From: Gavia stellata
Taxonomy: Eukaryota; Chordata; Aves; Gaviiformes; Gaviidae
Length of the DNA: 64,000 nucleotides
Assembly: GCF_030936135.1 (NCBI RefSeq)
Contig: NC_082603.1
Span: 14,910,880-14,974,879, forward strand
Reading direction: 5' to 3'
Shown: positions 28,301 through 37,565 of the stretch, in pieces
Position numbering within the stretch: the stretch's first letter is position 1
Layout: every line of letters begins with the position of its first letter
Position numbers and translations under genes: made by a program
Notes under the pieces: model-generated
Told to the model about the DNA's origin: nothing
Seen by the model: the letters and a program-made list of their open reading frames with translations, nothing else
Database searches by the model: none

Positions 28301-30141
28301 TCTCAGCACATAGTACTTTGTCAAAGGTTAGTTAAAATAACTACTGTACAGAGTTAATATTAGGATTTGTTTTAGACAGATGGAATGATATCTTCACTTC
28401 AATTCCATTAAGAATGAATTGTCTTTAAAAAAACTGAGATGAGTTACACAGGTTCTTGTCATAAGTGGTAGGATCTTAGTGCTAATGAAAACTTCTGTCC
28501 AAAATGTCAAATGCACAGAATAATTGCTGCTTCAACATTTTTCATAGTTCTACTTCCACCTTTGAAAACAGGATGTAAAATTGTGAAACCTAGTGGGAAA
28601 AAATACAATTCTAGGACTTCTTCCTTTGCCTTTTCTATTTCTTTTCTGTTGAAAGAGGACATCAAGCTCTGGGTCTGTTGGTCTGTGCCCTTTCATGAAC
28701 TCAAATGAATAAACAGTGAATTTAAAATATGAAAAGAAGAAAAGTCTCTATATAGTGTAAAAGATATGCAACATACTCCATCAACTGATAAAATGTTCTT
28801 TCTGTCAGCTGCTGTTGACTGCAGGGTGTGAAGGATACCTAGTGACAGAGTAGTGTCTAAAGCTATGTGCTCAATTATAGTGAATCCATTAACTGGATTA
28901 GTACTTTGTGTGTACACGCTGCTAATACCTCATGAGTTTCTTGTTGTTTGTTGCTAAATGCTACCTTGCATTTCTTTTCTTTTCAGTTCCTCCCCAAAAT
29001 ATTACTGTGTTAGTATATCCATCAGAAAATGTTAAAGAAGGAGAAAATGTCACTATTACATGTAGCACATACAGTAACCCACCATCACAGATGGTCCTGA
29101 AAAAAGTCCATCAGGAAAAAGAAATTATTCTGCCATCAGTGAATGGAACCTTTATACTCTACAACGTCACCAAAAATGATACAGGCAGATATTTGCTTGA
29201 TGTTTTCAATGAGGTTGGAAACAGCATCAAAGTGATTGAGATAGCTGTTGTAGGTAGGTAGATCTATTGCCTTAAACTTATTTTGTTCATACTTTCTAAT
29301 GAATTTTGTGTCAAGGTGAGCACAACTAGTTCATGGCTGATCTTTGTGCAACAATACTGCAGTTAACCTAAAAAAAAAAATAAAATCCCAAAATCAGACC
29401 AAATAATAGAACAAGTGCTGAGAATAAGCTGTATTTAACCTCCTTTCAGTGTGGATGTTATTGTCTCTCTTACCTGAGTTGGTGCAGCAGCTTTAAGGAT
29501 AGGGCCAGAAAAAGGTGGATCCTGGCCACATTTCTGTCCAAATGCATGAACAGTGAGACTAATCTAGAGAAAGTTCTGTTTCACAAAAAGATCTAAAGAC
29601 TGGACTTTTAAAACACGGTCTTCTCCTGAAGCGTTATTTCCAGGAGGTAGAAATGTTCCCAGATGTTTCCTGGGTAAAATATGTGATGATATTCTTGTAT
29701 TCTTCATGAACTCTATGGTATTCTTCATTGTAGATGGTATCAGATGGGTATGAACTTACCACTTCAAGACCAAGATAGTAGCTAGGAATTAAAGTGTGTA
29801 ATATGGAGTTCCTAAAGAAAAAAGCACAGGGAAAATGTTTTGAAACATTCTTTGTGCATGAAAACAGAAATCGTGTTCTAAATGAAGGTCATTAATAACA
29901 CTGCTTTTACAGTAATATGCATGTGTCTGTTTCAATCCGTTTTTATACAACTTTTTTTCTCTTTTTGTTTCTATTTTCAGGAAGATTGGAAAAAACAGAT
30001 CAAATGATACCACTGATTATTGCATTCTCCTGTGTAACAGCAATAGCAGTACCTGTAGTTGCAATTTTGATCTACGTGTCAAGAAAAGCAAAGATAAATG
30101 GATCCTACAGTCTTGTAAAAGCACTCAGGCTGAAAGTGTGA
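22801..30141 (+). CDS. VCAM1: vascular cell adhesion molecule 1 (eight live coding exons)
   Basis: VCAM1 is a cytokine-induced endothelial surface glycoprotein that binds alpha4beta1 and alpha4beta7 integrins on leukocytes. Coding exons: 22801-22864, 23616-23894, 24638-24955, 25587-25859, 26466-26732, 27179-27445, 28987-29253, 29981-30141. All introns are phase 1 with GT/AG ends; joined length is 1,896 bases, or 631 residues. There is a signal peptide (about 1-24, cut expected after Ala24), six Ig domains, a transmembrane helix (about 588-611) and a 20-residue tail carrying GSYSLV as in human. Domain 1 has the four-cysteine pattern and MDNPL at 63-67; the Asp is residue 40 of the mature chain, matching the human integrin-contact Asp40. 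Unlike seven-domain human VCAM1, no second copy of the domain 1-3 block is present. A dead Ig exon lies at 28,066-28,326. A second in-frame ATG at 22,813 is an alternative start. Identity is very secure; exact start less so. Confidence 0.95.
23616..23894 (+). CDS. VCAM1: VCAM1 exon 2: Ig domain 1 (integrin-binding)
   Basis: Encodes residues 22-114. It shows LTCNTTGC near 45-52, SWRTQ then MDNPL at 63-67, and YLCTVFC, giving the two disulfides typical of VCAM1 domain 1. The C-D loop motif is IDSPL in human; Asp, Pro and Leu are kept here. Donor GTAAGT. Confidence 0.95.
24638..24955 (+). CDS. VCAM1: VCAM1 exon 3: Ig domain 2
   Basis: Encodes an intercellular-adhesion-type Ig domain with VTVICKIPDVYPSDHLEV, matching the human domain 2 pattern around VYPFDRLEI, and the distal cysteine in EITCVA. 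It is preceded by a pyrimidine-rich acceptor ending in TTTTAG and followed by GTAAGT. Confidence 0.95.
25352..25377. repeat. poly-A tract in VCAM1 intron
   Basis: A run of 26 A in the intron between the domain 2 and domain 3 exons. No retroposon body is recognised before it. Confidence 0.9.
25587..25859 (+). CDS. VCAM1: VCAM1 exon 4: Ig domain 3
   Basis: I-set type Ig domain: GPQNT start, NLTCVTESNPPPQITW around the first cysteine, and DSGLYTCEV around the second. It corresponds to human domain 3 (SPKNTVISV... DSGIYVCEG). Donor is GTACAA, slightly weaker than its neighbours. Confidence 0.93.
26286..26314. repeat. ATT-type microsatellite in VCAM1 intron
   Basis: Repeated ATT units with one TTTA interruption, in the intron before the domain 4 exon. 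Likely length-polymorphic. Confidence 0.85.
26466..26732 (+). CDS. VCAM1: VCAM1 exon 5: Ig domain 4
   Basis: Encodes 88 full codons between phase-1 junctions, with no internal ATG at the start, so a simple ORF scan from ATG misses it. VSIQCSAESYPPPKIILRRK and GGDYECVAENKFG carry the two cysteines. It is a C2/I-set domain without the domain-1 integrin motif, so it is not an equivalent of human domain 4. Confidence 0.93.
27179..27445 (+). CDS. VCAM1: VCAM1 exon 6: Ig domain 5
   Basis: I-set Ig domain: GPKNTMISV start, VTMKCTSSGNPAPVISWKKK, and LGLYECEAYNQFG. The pattern resembles domains 3 and 4 of the same protein, suggesting tandem duplication of one exon type. Donor GTTGGT. Confidence 0.93.
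28066..28326 (+). pseudogene. VCAM1: dead Ig-domain exon inside VCAM1
   Basis: Flanked by an intact acceptor (TTTTGTAG) and donor (GTTAGT), this 261-base block reads as an Ig domain in the phase expected for VCAM1: GESVTISCTT, then DGKYTIDRAQLKDTGTYEC. It is very like human domain 7 (DGAYTIRKAQLKDAGVYEC from memory). In frame it carries TGA at 28,086, TAA at 28,176 and TAG at 28,311. The text after the second cysteine fits the family better in another frame, so a one-base shift near 28,275-28,285 is likely and the third stop is probably its consequence. Because both flanking introns are phase 1, skipping it leaves the VCAM1 frame intact. Confidence 0.88.
28987..29253 (+). CDS. VCAM1: VCAM1 exon 7 (live): last Ig domain, lacks one cysteine
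   Basis: Encodes residues 490-578. PSENVKEGENVTITC resembles the start of human domain 7, and the frame is open throughout. The first cysteine is Cys515, but the DxGxYxC motif reads DTGRYLL: residue 560 is Leu (codon 29,196-29,198) where the disulfide partner should be. Donor GTAGGT. Confidence 0.92.
29981..30141 (+). CDS. VCAM1: VCAM1 exon 8 (live): transmembrane segment and tail
   Basis: A short linker is followed by a hydrophobic stretch of about 24 residues (588-611), then SRKAKINGSYSLVKA and a basic end LKV before TGA. Human VCAM1 has nearly the same tail (ARKANMKGSYSLVEA). The acceptor follows a long T-rich tract. Confidence 0.95.
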
Positions 30142-31551
30142 TCACATGAATATAAGTCCAAGTTCACAATAAGCAATGTTATTTATTGTTGTGACTGGCT
30201 CTACTCTTCTATAACATATGGTAACAAACAAGTGACTTAACACCACCATGTGATAGCAAATGGGGTTGTTTTTTCATGTTTTGATAAGTATTTCAGTATT
30301 TAATTTAAAGAGAAAGCTAGCATCCTGTCCTAGAAATTGGTAAATCACTTCTGTGTTGAAGCATGCTGAACAAAGAGTTCCTTGGAGAACTAGGTTTGTA
30401 CATAGTGTATAATTTGTGTTATAAATATGTTCAACTGAATATCAGTTTGTAAAATTGCAGTCTTACTGCAACTGTACAGAGAAATGTTGTTAATTCAAAG
30501 ATATAACTCAGTATTACTTGAGCTGATAAGATGATAATATTTTATTTTGTATTACTCCACAGAGTGAATAATTTTAATATAATTTGTCTGCTTGTGATAA
30601 TGTTTGGAAAATGTTCTCTTTCATTAATATTGCCATAAACTCTGTACCTTCAATGAAGTTACACGATCACTAGGCTATGCATTTCTAATTAATTTAAATT
30701 AATTTAAGATCTCAAGGCTCATTTGTGAAACATTTTCTTTTCAATATTATTCAGAGGGTGTCATGGATTATAGTCTAGTTAGTTAGGTATTTTTGTGGGG
30801 TTTAATCATTCTCAAATCAATGTCAGAATTCTGTTATTTCGTTATGAGCCAAATCAGACCCTTCATTTAGAATATAAGCAGCTGGCTGAATATGAGCCAG
30901 CAGTGTGCCCAGGTGGCCAAGAAGGCGAACAGCACCCTGGCTTGTATCAGAAACAGTGTGGCCAGCAGGACTAGGGAAGTGATTGTCCCTCTGTACTGGG
31001 CACTGGTGAGGCCACACCTTGAATACTGTCTTCGGTTTTGGGCCCCTCACTACAAGAAAGACATTGAGGCATTGGAGCGTGTCCAGAGAAGAGCAACGAA
31101 GCTGGTGAAGGGTCTAGAGCACAAGTCTTATGAGGAGCGGCTAAGAGAGCTGGGGTTGTTTAGCCTCAAGAAGAGGAGACCTCATTGCTCTCTACAGCTA
31201 CCTGAGAGGAGGTTGTAGAGAGGTGGGTGTTGGTCTCTTCTCCCAAGAGACAAGTGACAGGACAAGAGGAAATGGCCTCAAGTTGTACCAGGGGAGGTTT
31301 AGACCGGACATTAGGAAAAACTTCTTCACTGAAAGGGTTGTCAGACACTGGAACAGGCTGCCCAGGGAGGTGGTTGAGTCACCATCCCTGGAGGTATTTA
31401 AAAGACATGTGGATGAGGTGCTTAGGGACATGGTTTAGTGGTGGACTTAGCAGTGTTATGTTTACAGTTGGACTTGATGATCTTAAAGGTATTTTCCAAC
31501 CTAAATGATTCTATGATAAATACGCTTTCCAGATTTCCACTCCAAAATAAA
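30142..31551 (+). other. VCAM1: VCAM1 3' UTR region (end uncertain)
   Basis: AT-rich sequence after the stop with an ATTTA element inside TTATTTATTG near 30,180, a type of element that destabilises cytokine-induced mRNAs. I see no canonical AATAAA before 31,546-31,551, which lies just beyond the CR1 insertion; variant signals such as CATAAA near 30,635 could be used instead. If the canonical signal is used, the CR1 fragment is part of the UTR. Confidence 0.35.
30883..31517 (+). mobile_element. CR1 LINE fragment, copy A
   Basis: The 3' portion of an avian CR1 in sense orientation. The in-frame piece at 30,892-31,218 reads [20 protein letters not shown] and later [19 protein letters not shown], the C-terminal end of the CR1 ORF2 protein. 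It then runs through the conserved 3' end to CCTAAATGATTCTATGAT. It is 5'-truncated near 30,883. Against the CR1 consensus I recall, about ten bases are missing in 'AGAAGAGGAGACCT'. Not able to move. Confidence 0.95.
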
Positions 31552-32679
31552 ACAACCACTAGCTTTCTTTGACTAGATGCCCCTAGTGATTCTTGCTTAA
31601 GATTATGTCAGAATACATGATCCTGGGGAAGGAACCAGTGAATGCTGTTATCCTTAGCAACAGCAGATCTGAGTGTCATGGGAAGCCCCAGCTGTAAAGG
31701 CACAAGCAAGGCAGGCAGCGACATAAAGGCATAATCAAGGGGGAGAGGCAAAATCTATCCAGCCTCAGAAATGGTGGTTGAGTTGTTTCCCTTCCCAAGC
31801 TGCTCACTGTGGAAAACTAAACCACTTGTCTGACAACTTTCCTTTTAATAGACAACCGGTGCCTGTATGCTTCACCCTGGTTAGCACCTTTTTTTACCGC
31901 ACGCTCTCTCCCATGTTGGCAAAATGGCTTTCTGTGCAGAGGCAAAGATGAAGGGGAAGGATAGGTGGAGTTTGATGGCATTCTCCCTTACATCCCTTCT
32001 CCTGGCTAGCTGTGCTGCTTTGACTCATGTGGTTGGTGATGTTCAGCACTGAGGCAAGGTTGTGGGAGGTGCAGGCCCTGTGACTGAGACGTTGAAGGGC
32101 ATCTAGTCTCAGCAGCCCTGAGCCACTGTGTTAGGCACAGGAAGGTTGGCTTGGCTCCCCCAAACTTACACACAGAAGGTCAAGCAGAGATAGATGAAAA
32201 GAGTTTCTTTACATGATACAAATGGTAACAACTGCCCCCAACAGCAATACAAATGCACATGTCTCTTGGTAGCTAGCTGTGGGATGAGGCAGTGGTGCAG
32301 ATCTCCCATGTCGTCTTCATAGCATGTTCAGCAGTATTTTGTGCACAGTAAACTAGTGCATGCAGGGTCCTCTGCTTACCTACAGTTGGAAAGGGAGGCT
32401 TGGAAAATGGGGGTGTAGCAGAAAAATGGGAGAGCAGTGTGGACTTGGCTTGGAGGAATGTGAGCATGCAGTGGGAGGGTGAAGAAAAGATTGAAGACAG
32501 AGGAGGAGGAGAGCTTTGACAGGCCTGTGACATAAATTTCTTGGAGGTGGTGCCAGGCAGATTTATTCAGAATAATGTCAGGCCTGTCTCAGTGCTGTCT
32601 TGTGAACAAACCAGAAAGCATGATTTTTCCATTGTGCAAAACTTCGGTGCACACACATTTTTCCTACTGGGTATAGTTC
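31552..32679. other. unassigned intergenic DNA
   Basis: About 1.1 kb between the young and old CR1 fragments. It is slightly richer in GC than its surroundings, with purine-rich stretches. No gene or known repeat was recognised. Confidence 0.5.
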
Positions 32680-33250
32680 TGGTATCTGTATTGCAAGAAG
32701 GTTATTTAGAAAATATACAGAGAAGGAGGACTGGAAAACAGGAAAAATTAAAATGCCCAGAACTTTACAGTTTGGAGAGAGAATTCTGAAGGAGGCGGGG
32801 ATGTGACTGACGTTTTCCAAATTGTGAAGGCAGTTGATAGGAAACAACAGATACAGAAGTGCTTTTGGCTAAATCATGCAACGCCAGAACTGCAAGGCAT
32901 GTAAACTAAGGAGAGAGTGTTTTAACAAAAATAATAGAAAGTACTTCTTTACACAGTGAATGGTGAACTACTGGAAGCTTCTGCAGAAGGTTGTGGAGGA
33001 TAACAGTATCAATTGGCTTAAAAGGGAAATGGAAAAAATAATGGATGAAAGATCCATAAACAAATACCGAAGGGAATAGGCAGAAATGTACTATATAACA
33101 TCCCTAATCCAATGGCCATTGATCCTGAGCAATCCTCAGGGAATATACTGCAGAAAGTGGCCAGGTTTGCATGCTCTCCTGAAATAGTGTCTCCCACTGC
33201 TGGAGGCACACTGGGATACCTGGATCACTGGTGAGATCCAGTAAGGTATG
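32680..33250 (+). mobile_element. old CR1 LINE fragment (CR1-X/Y-like)
   Basis: Decayed sense-strand CR1 3' region of an older type. Recognisable blocks are AGAAAGTACTTCTTTACACAGTG, the 'ggttgtggaggataacagta' segment, 'ggatgaaagatccataaa', and an end resembling 'actgggatacctggatcactggtgagatccagtaaggta', which matches the 3' end 'actgggctagatggaccattggtctgacccagt' of this group. Many substitutions and indels show it is much older than copies A and B. Confidence 0.75.
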
Positions 33251-34495
33251 TCTCGCCTTCTTATGCCTTCACTGAGAGGTCTTGGGCCAGGCCTACTTGG
33301 AGAAGGGACTTAGCAGTTCATGTGCTGTTTTACCTTCTCCTGTAGTCCCTTAGAAGGAATAAAAAGAGGAAAGATGAGTGGGGGAGAAATAGGACTCATC
33401 TTGCAACAGCGCTTTCATTTTTGTGTAGTCCTTCCTGGAAATTCCTCCATGGGTTCCTGGTATCCTCTCTACTCTTGGTTTCACCAGTATTTGTGATACA
33501 AATACAGACCTTAATGTCCACATGTCTTGTCTGCCCTCTCAGGGTCTCCATTAAGTCATTTAAGTCAATAGGAGTTGGCCTGTGATTTCAACAGGGCCAG
33601 TTTTTCACCCAGAAACACTAAGTGAACAGACAGAGCTTGTAGTGCTCATTTTAGGAGAGGCTGCTCTTGTGTGGGCAGCAAGCTTCCTTTCAGGGAAATC
33701 ACAAAGAAAGACCTTCCCAGGGGATCTCCTCCCCAACCACCTGATTCTTGGTATTTTCCAGGACACTTAATGATTTGGACAGAAGCTTGACCATAACTTT
33801 TCTTTTTATTGAAAATTACAGAAGGAATATTGTTTCTCCTTGCACTATTTCTCATCAAGCAAAATGCAGAGCCTCTGCCCTGGCAAAAAGGCATGAACAG
33901 CAGCTCCAGCCCAGCAAGATCTCTCAGAAGGGGTTAGAGCCGCCCGGAGGTCTAGGTAAGAGTCCCTGCCATGGGGCCTGTCTTTATGACCAAGTGGTCT
34001 GTAGAGCAAAGGGCTGTGACAGGTCTGCTCAGGTTTTCTCTACAAAGTCTCCTCACAGGTTTTAGAGGCATCTTCCTCTGCCTGGGCCTGTGCTCAAGCA
34101 CACCAGTTGCCCTTATGTCCTCAGAGCAGGGGTTTATCCCAGCAATGCCATGGGGCAATGCTAAATGCTAATGCTAAAATGAGCCTGGATTTTAAAAGGT
34201 GATTGCAAAATCTCACTCCCCACAGCTAGTTCAGTTAAAATGTAAAGCTCAAACAGAAGAAGACACATTTTTTAAACTTCTCCAAGAATGTTTTCAAATT
34301 ATTTTGAAGGTATACTGAAGGGAACAGTTAATACATTCCATGATAGAGGTGCTGTAATCTGCTGGAGATAATACTGGAGGCCCTGTGTTTGCAGGGACAG
34401 GCTCCTCGCAGTTTCAGGGACTAGCAGGGCCTGATCATGATGTTTAAGGCCAAATGATGATCTGGTGTCTCTGGCTGTGGCAGGCCATTCAGCTT
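33251..34495. other. unassigned intergenic DNA
   Basis: About 1.2 kb of moderate GC with no recognised gene or repeat. Short frames occur on both strands and none shows a protein family pattern. Confidence 0.5.
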
Positions 34496-35291
34496 CATTG
34501 ATCTGGACAGGCTGGATCGATGGGTCAATTGTATGCGGTTCAACAAGGCCGGGTGCTGAGTCCTACACTTGAGTCACAACGCTACAGGCTTGGGGACGAT
34601 TGGCTGGAAAGCTGCCTGGCAGAAAAGGACCTGGGGGTGTTGATTGACAGATGGCTGAATATGAGCCAGCAGTGTACCCAGGTGGCCAAGAAGGCCAACA
34701 GCATCCTGGCCTGTATCAGAAATAGTGTGGCCAGCAGGAGTAGGGAGGTGATCGTGCCCCTGTACTCAGCACTGGTGAGGCCGCACCTCGAATACTGTGT
34801 TCAGTTTTGGGCCCCTCACTACAAGAAAGACATTGAGGCACTGGAGCATGTCCAGAGAAGGGCGACAAAGCTGGTGAGGGGTATGGAGCACAAGTCTTAT
34901 GAGGAGTGGCTGAGGGAACTGGGGTTGTTCAGTCTGGAGAAGAGGAGACCTTATCGCTCTCTACGGCTACCTGAGAGGAGGTTGTAGAGAGGTGGGTGTT
35001 GGTCTCTTCTCCCAAGCGACAAGTGATAGGACAGGAGGAAATGGCCTCAAGTTGTACCAGGGGAGGTTTAGACTGGACATTAGGAAAAACTTCTTCACTG
35101 AAAGGGTTGTCAGACACTGGAACAGGCTGCCCAGGGAGGTGGTTGAGTCACCATCCCTGGAGGTATTTAAAAGACATGTGGATGAGGTGCTTAGGGACAT
35201 GGTTTAGTGGTGGACTTAGCAGTGTTATGTTTACAGTTGGACTTGATGATCTTAAAGGTCTTTCCCAACCTAAATGATTCTATGATTCTGT
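34496..35291 (+). mobile_element. CR1 LINE fragment, copy B
   Basis: Sense-strand avian CR1 3' portion, longer at its 5' end than copy A. The frame at 34,520-34,987 covers the C-terminal part of the ORF2 protein: [19 protein letters not shown], then [15 protein letters not shown] and [16 protein letters not shown]. It ends with the ATTCTATGATTCTGTGA-type terminal repeat. It lacks the endonuclease and most of the reverse transcriptase, so it is inactive. From 34,660 on, it stays in exact register with copy A. Confidence 0.96.
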
Positions 35292-37359
35292 GACTTGCTG
35301 CTGTGCTGGACCAGGTAACTTCTCTGAGCAGAGCATGTCCCCTTGTAAGGAATCTGATTTTGACTGGAAATTCCTCACAAATGGAGAATATACCATTGTC
35401 CTTGGTTATTAGCTACTTCCTGGTCCAATTTGTCTGACCTTTTACACCTTTCTCCCCACAAGATAATTGCATACTGTAATCAAGCCACCTCTTATTTCTT
35501 TGACAAACTAAACGGATTGAGCTGTGGTAAGCCTACCTTTCTTTGTAAGACATTTTCTACAGTAGTAAATAATCCTTGTGGTCTTTTCTAAATCCCCTCC
35601 AGCACTTCAACATACACTTTAACATGTGGTGAAAGATTTGTATATAATCCTCCAGTGCTGTTTCTGCCAGTGCCAGAGGTGATTTTGCTTCTTTACTCCT
35701 CCTCTGTACAGCTCTGCTTCCATAAACAGTCTATTTTACATTTGCCATTTTTTTTTTGTCAGAGAATCACTGCAGGGAATAAAGAATAAGTCAATTCCTT
35801 ACTCCCATTAAGTTTTTTCAGTCCTTTGTAGGATACAGTCCCTCAGAGCTGTTGTTAGTACTTTTTTTGAAACTGAAAGCTATGTGAACAGACACTGCTA
35901 CCTGTTGAGCTACAGAGCCTCTTTGCTTTGGCAAGTCAAACCTAGTAGATTAAACCAGCTTTTTACATTCCCATGCACTTGGTGTGCATGGAAAAAAACA
36001 GCACTAGATCCTTTAGCACCCCTTCTAACATGTAGCTGAAGAGAGAACTTCAGAAAATGGGGTTGGGGTATTTATTGGCATTGTATATTGACCTCCAGCT
36101 AATGGGCTTAAGCAACAAAATCTTACCACAAATGGTGCATTCATTTGCTTGGTTCAATATCAGAAATACATACAAAATAGAGTTAAAACACGACTGCCTG
36201 CATTTTTTAAAATTACATGCAAAATGTATCTGCTATTGTTTCTATTGATTCCCTGTTCAACTAAAATTCAGGAACATTTTGTCCCTCCATGTATATCCAA
36301 GCATCATAACAGTAGAGTGAGGAAAGACAGTATGATTCTTCACCATTGAATAATTCATTCAGGCACTCTTATCTGAAAAGCATACAGAAATAAACATTTT
36401 AGGGAGATAATTTAGTTTTTGTAGATAAGCTCTGGGAAAAAGGAAAGAAAAATTCCTTCTCACAAACAAAATGCAATTCCAGCACCACATTGTTGTTGAG
36501 TCTTTTGTTCTAGTTCGTAGTCACAATGGCCTTGGTGCCAATAACAGAGCAGGGATGCAGCAGATAGCAAGATTTTGTTTGTATTGATTAAAGAACATCA
36601 TTTCTTTTGAGATATTGTGACAATGTTGGCAGAAACCACTCTTCCCAAGTTGTCTGAGTTGGAGTAAAAAGCAAGAACATGGCAGAATAGTGCTCTACTT
36701 GCTTTGTTTGCCAGCCAAAAAAGCGGTGTATCTGTAGAAGCAGCTAAAGAAATTTATAGGATACAGGAGAATTTATTTCCACAGCTAAAGGTAAATTCAA
36801 AGGCTGAAAATTCTGTGTTCAAAATATAAATGTACTGAACTATCCTGTTTATTATATCTGTAAACCTATTGACAGAACTTAATTCTTCTTTGTCTTGTTC
36901 CCTGTTTTGTAGCAAGTATCTGTAGTAGCAAGCAGTTGAAGAGCATACTTTACCAGTAGACTGCATGTATGATTATTCCTTTTTCTTTCCTGTGTCTAGC
37001 TCACTGTTAATTCAATAGAATGGGGCTGTATAAACCTCCAAGATCTGCACTTCTTTAGACATGAAAATTCACCTCCTGAAAGCTGTTGTGGTTTTTGTTA
37101 GCAAAGCCCTCTTGTTGCAGAGATGAGAGACAGGTGAGTAGGTATGAGTTATGATTGAAGCACCTGTTTAACTTTGGACTTGATTGAATAGGGAAGTGAA
37201 GGTAAATACTGGGTGAGATGAATGCTGATTCGTGCCAAGGTTTCTGCAGTCTTTTATGAGTGCACACACATAATTTTGGAACCAGACCCAGGTGAGGAGG
37301 CAACAAGATAGTTGTAGAAAGACCCAGTGAAAGGGAAATGAGGTTCACTGTGATGTGGA
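35292..37359. other. unassigned intergenic DNA
   Basis: About 2 kb, AT-rich, no recognised gene, RNA or repeat. No coding exon of CDC14A, which sits next to RTCA in human, was recognised. Confidence 0.55.
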
Positions 37360-37565
37360 GCATAAGAATGACCACACTAGGTCAGACCAAGATTTTTAAC
37401 CAGCAGCAGGTAAAAGTTAATGCCTAAAAAATGCTGTAAAAACAACAGGTATTGTAATACATTCTCCAAATGCACTCCCAGCCTCCAACAGTTTTGAAGC
37501 TCAGGATTTCCTGAGTCAGACTTCATTTCACTGCATGTAGTAACTTTCAATGGATTTGTCACTTG
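37360..37565 (-). mobile_element. old CR1 LINE fragment (CR1-X/Y-like, antisense)
   Basis: Begins with 'ataagaatgaccacactagg tcagacc', the antisense of the old CR1 3' end ('gaccattggtctgacccagt' type), and continues with 'cccagcctccaacagtttt' and 'ctcaggatttcctgagtcaga', blocks seen in antisense copies of this group. Strongly diverged. Confidence 0.7.

Noticed and set aside
31198-31508. Several frames of 70-93 codons around the CR1 copies, repeated at 34,967-35,277
   Set aside because: They are the CR1 3' untranslated end read in various frames; identical sets occur in both copies.
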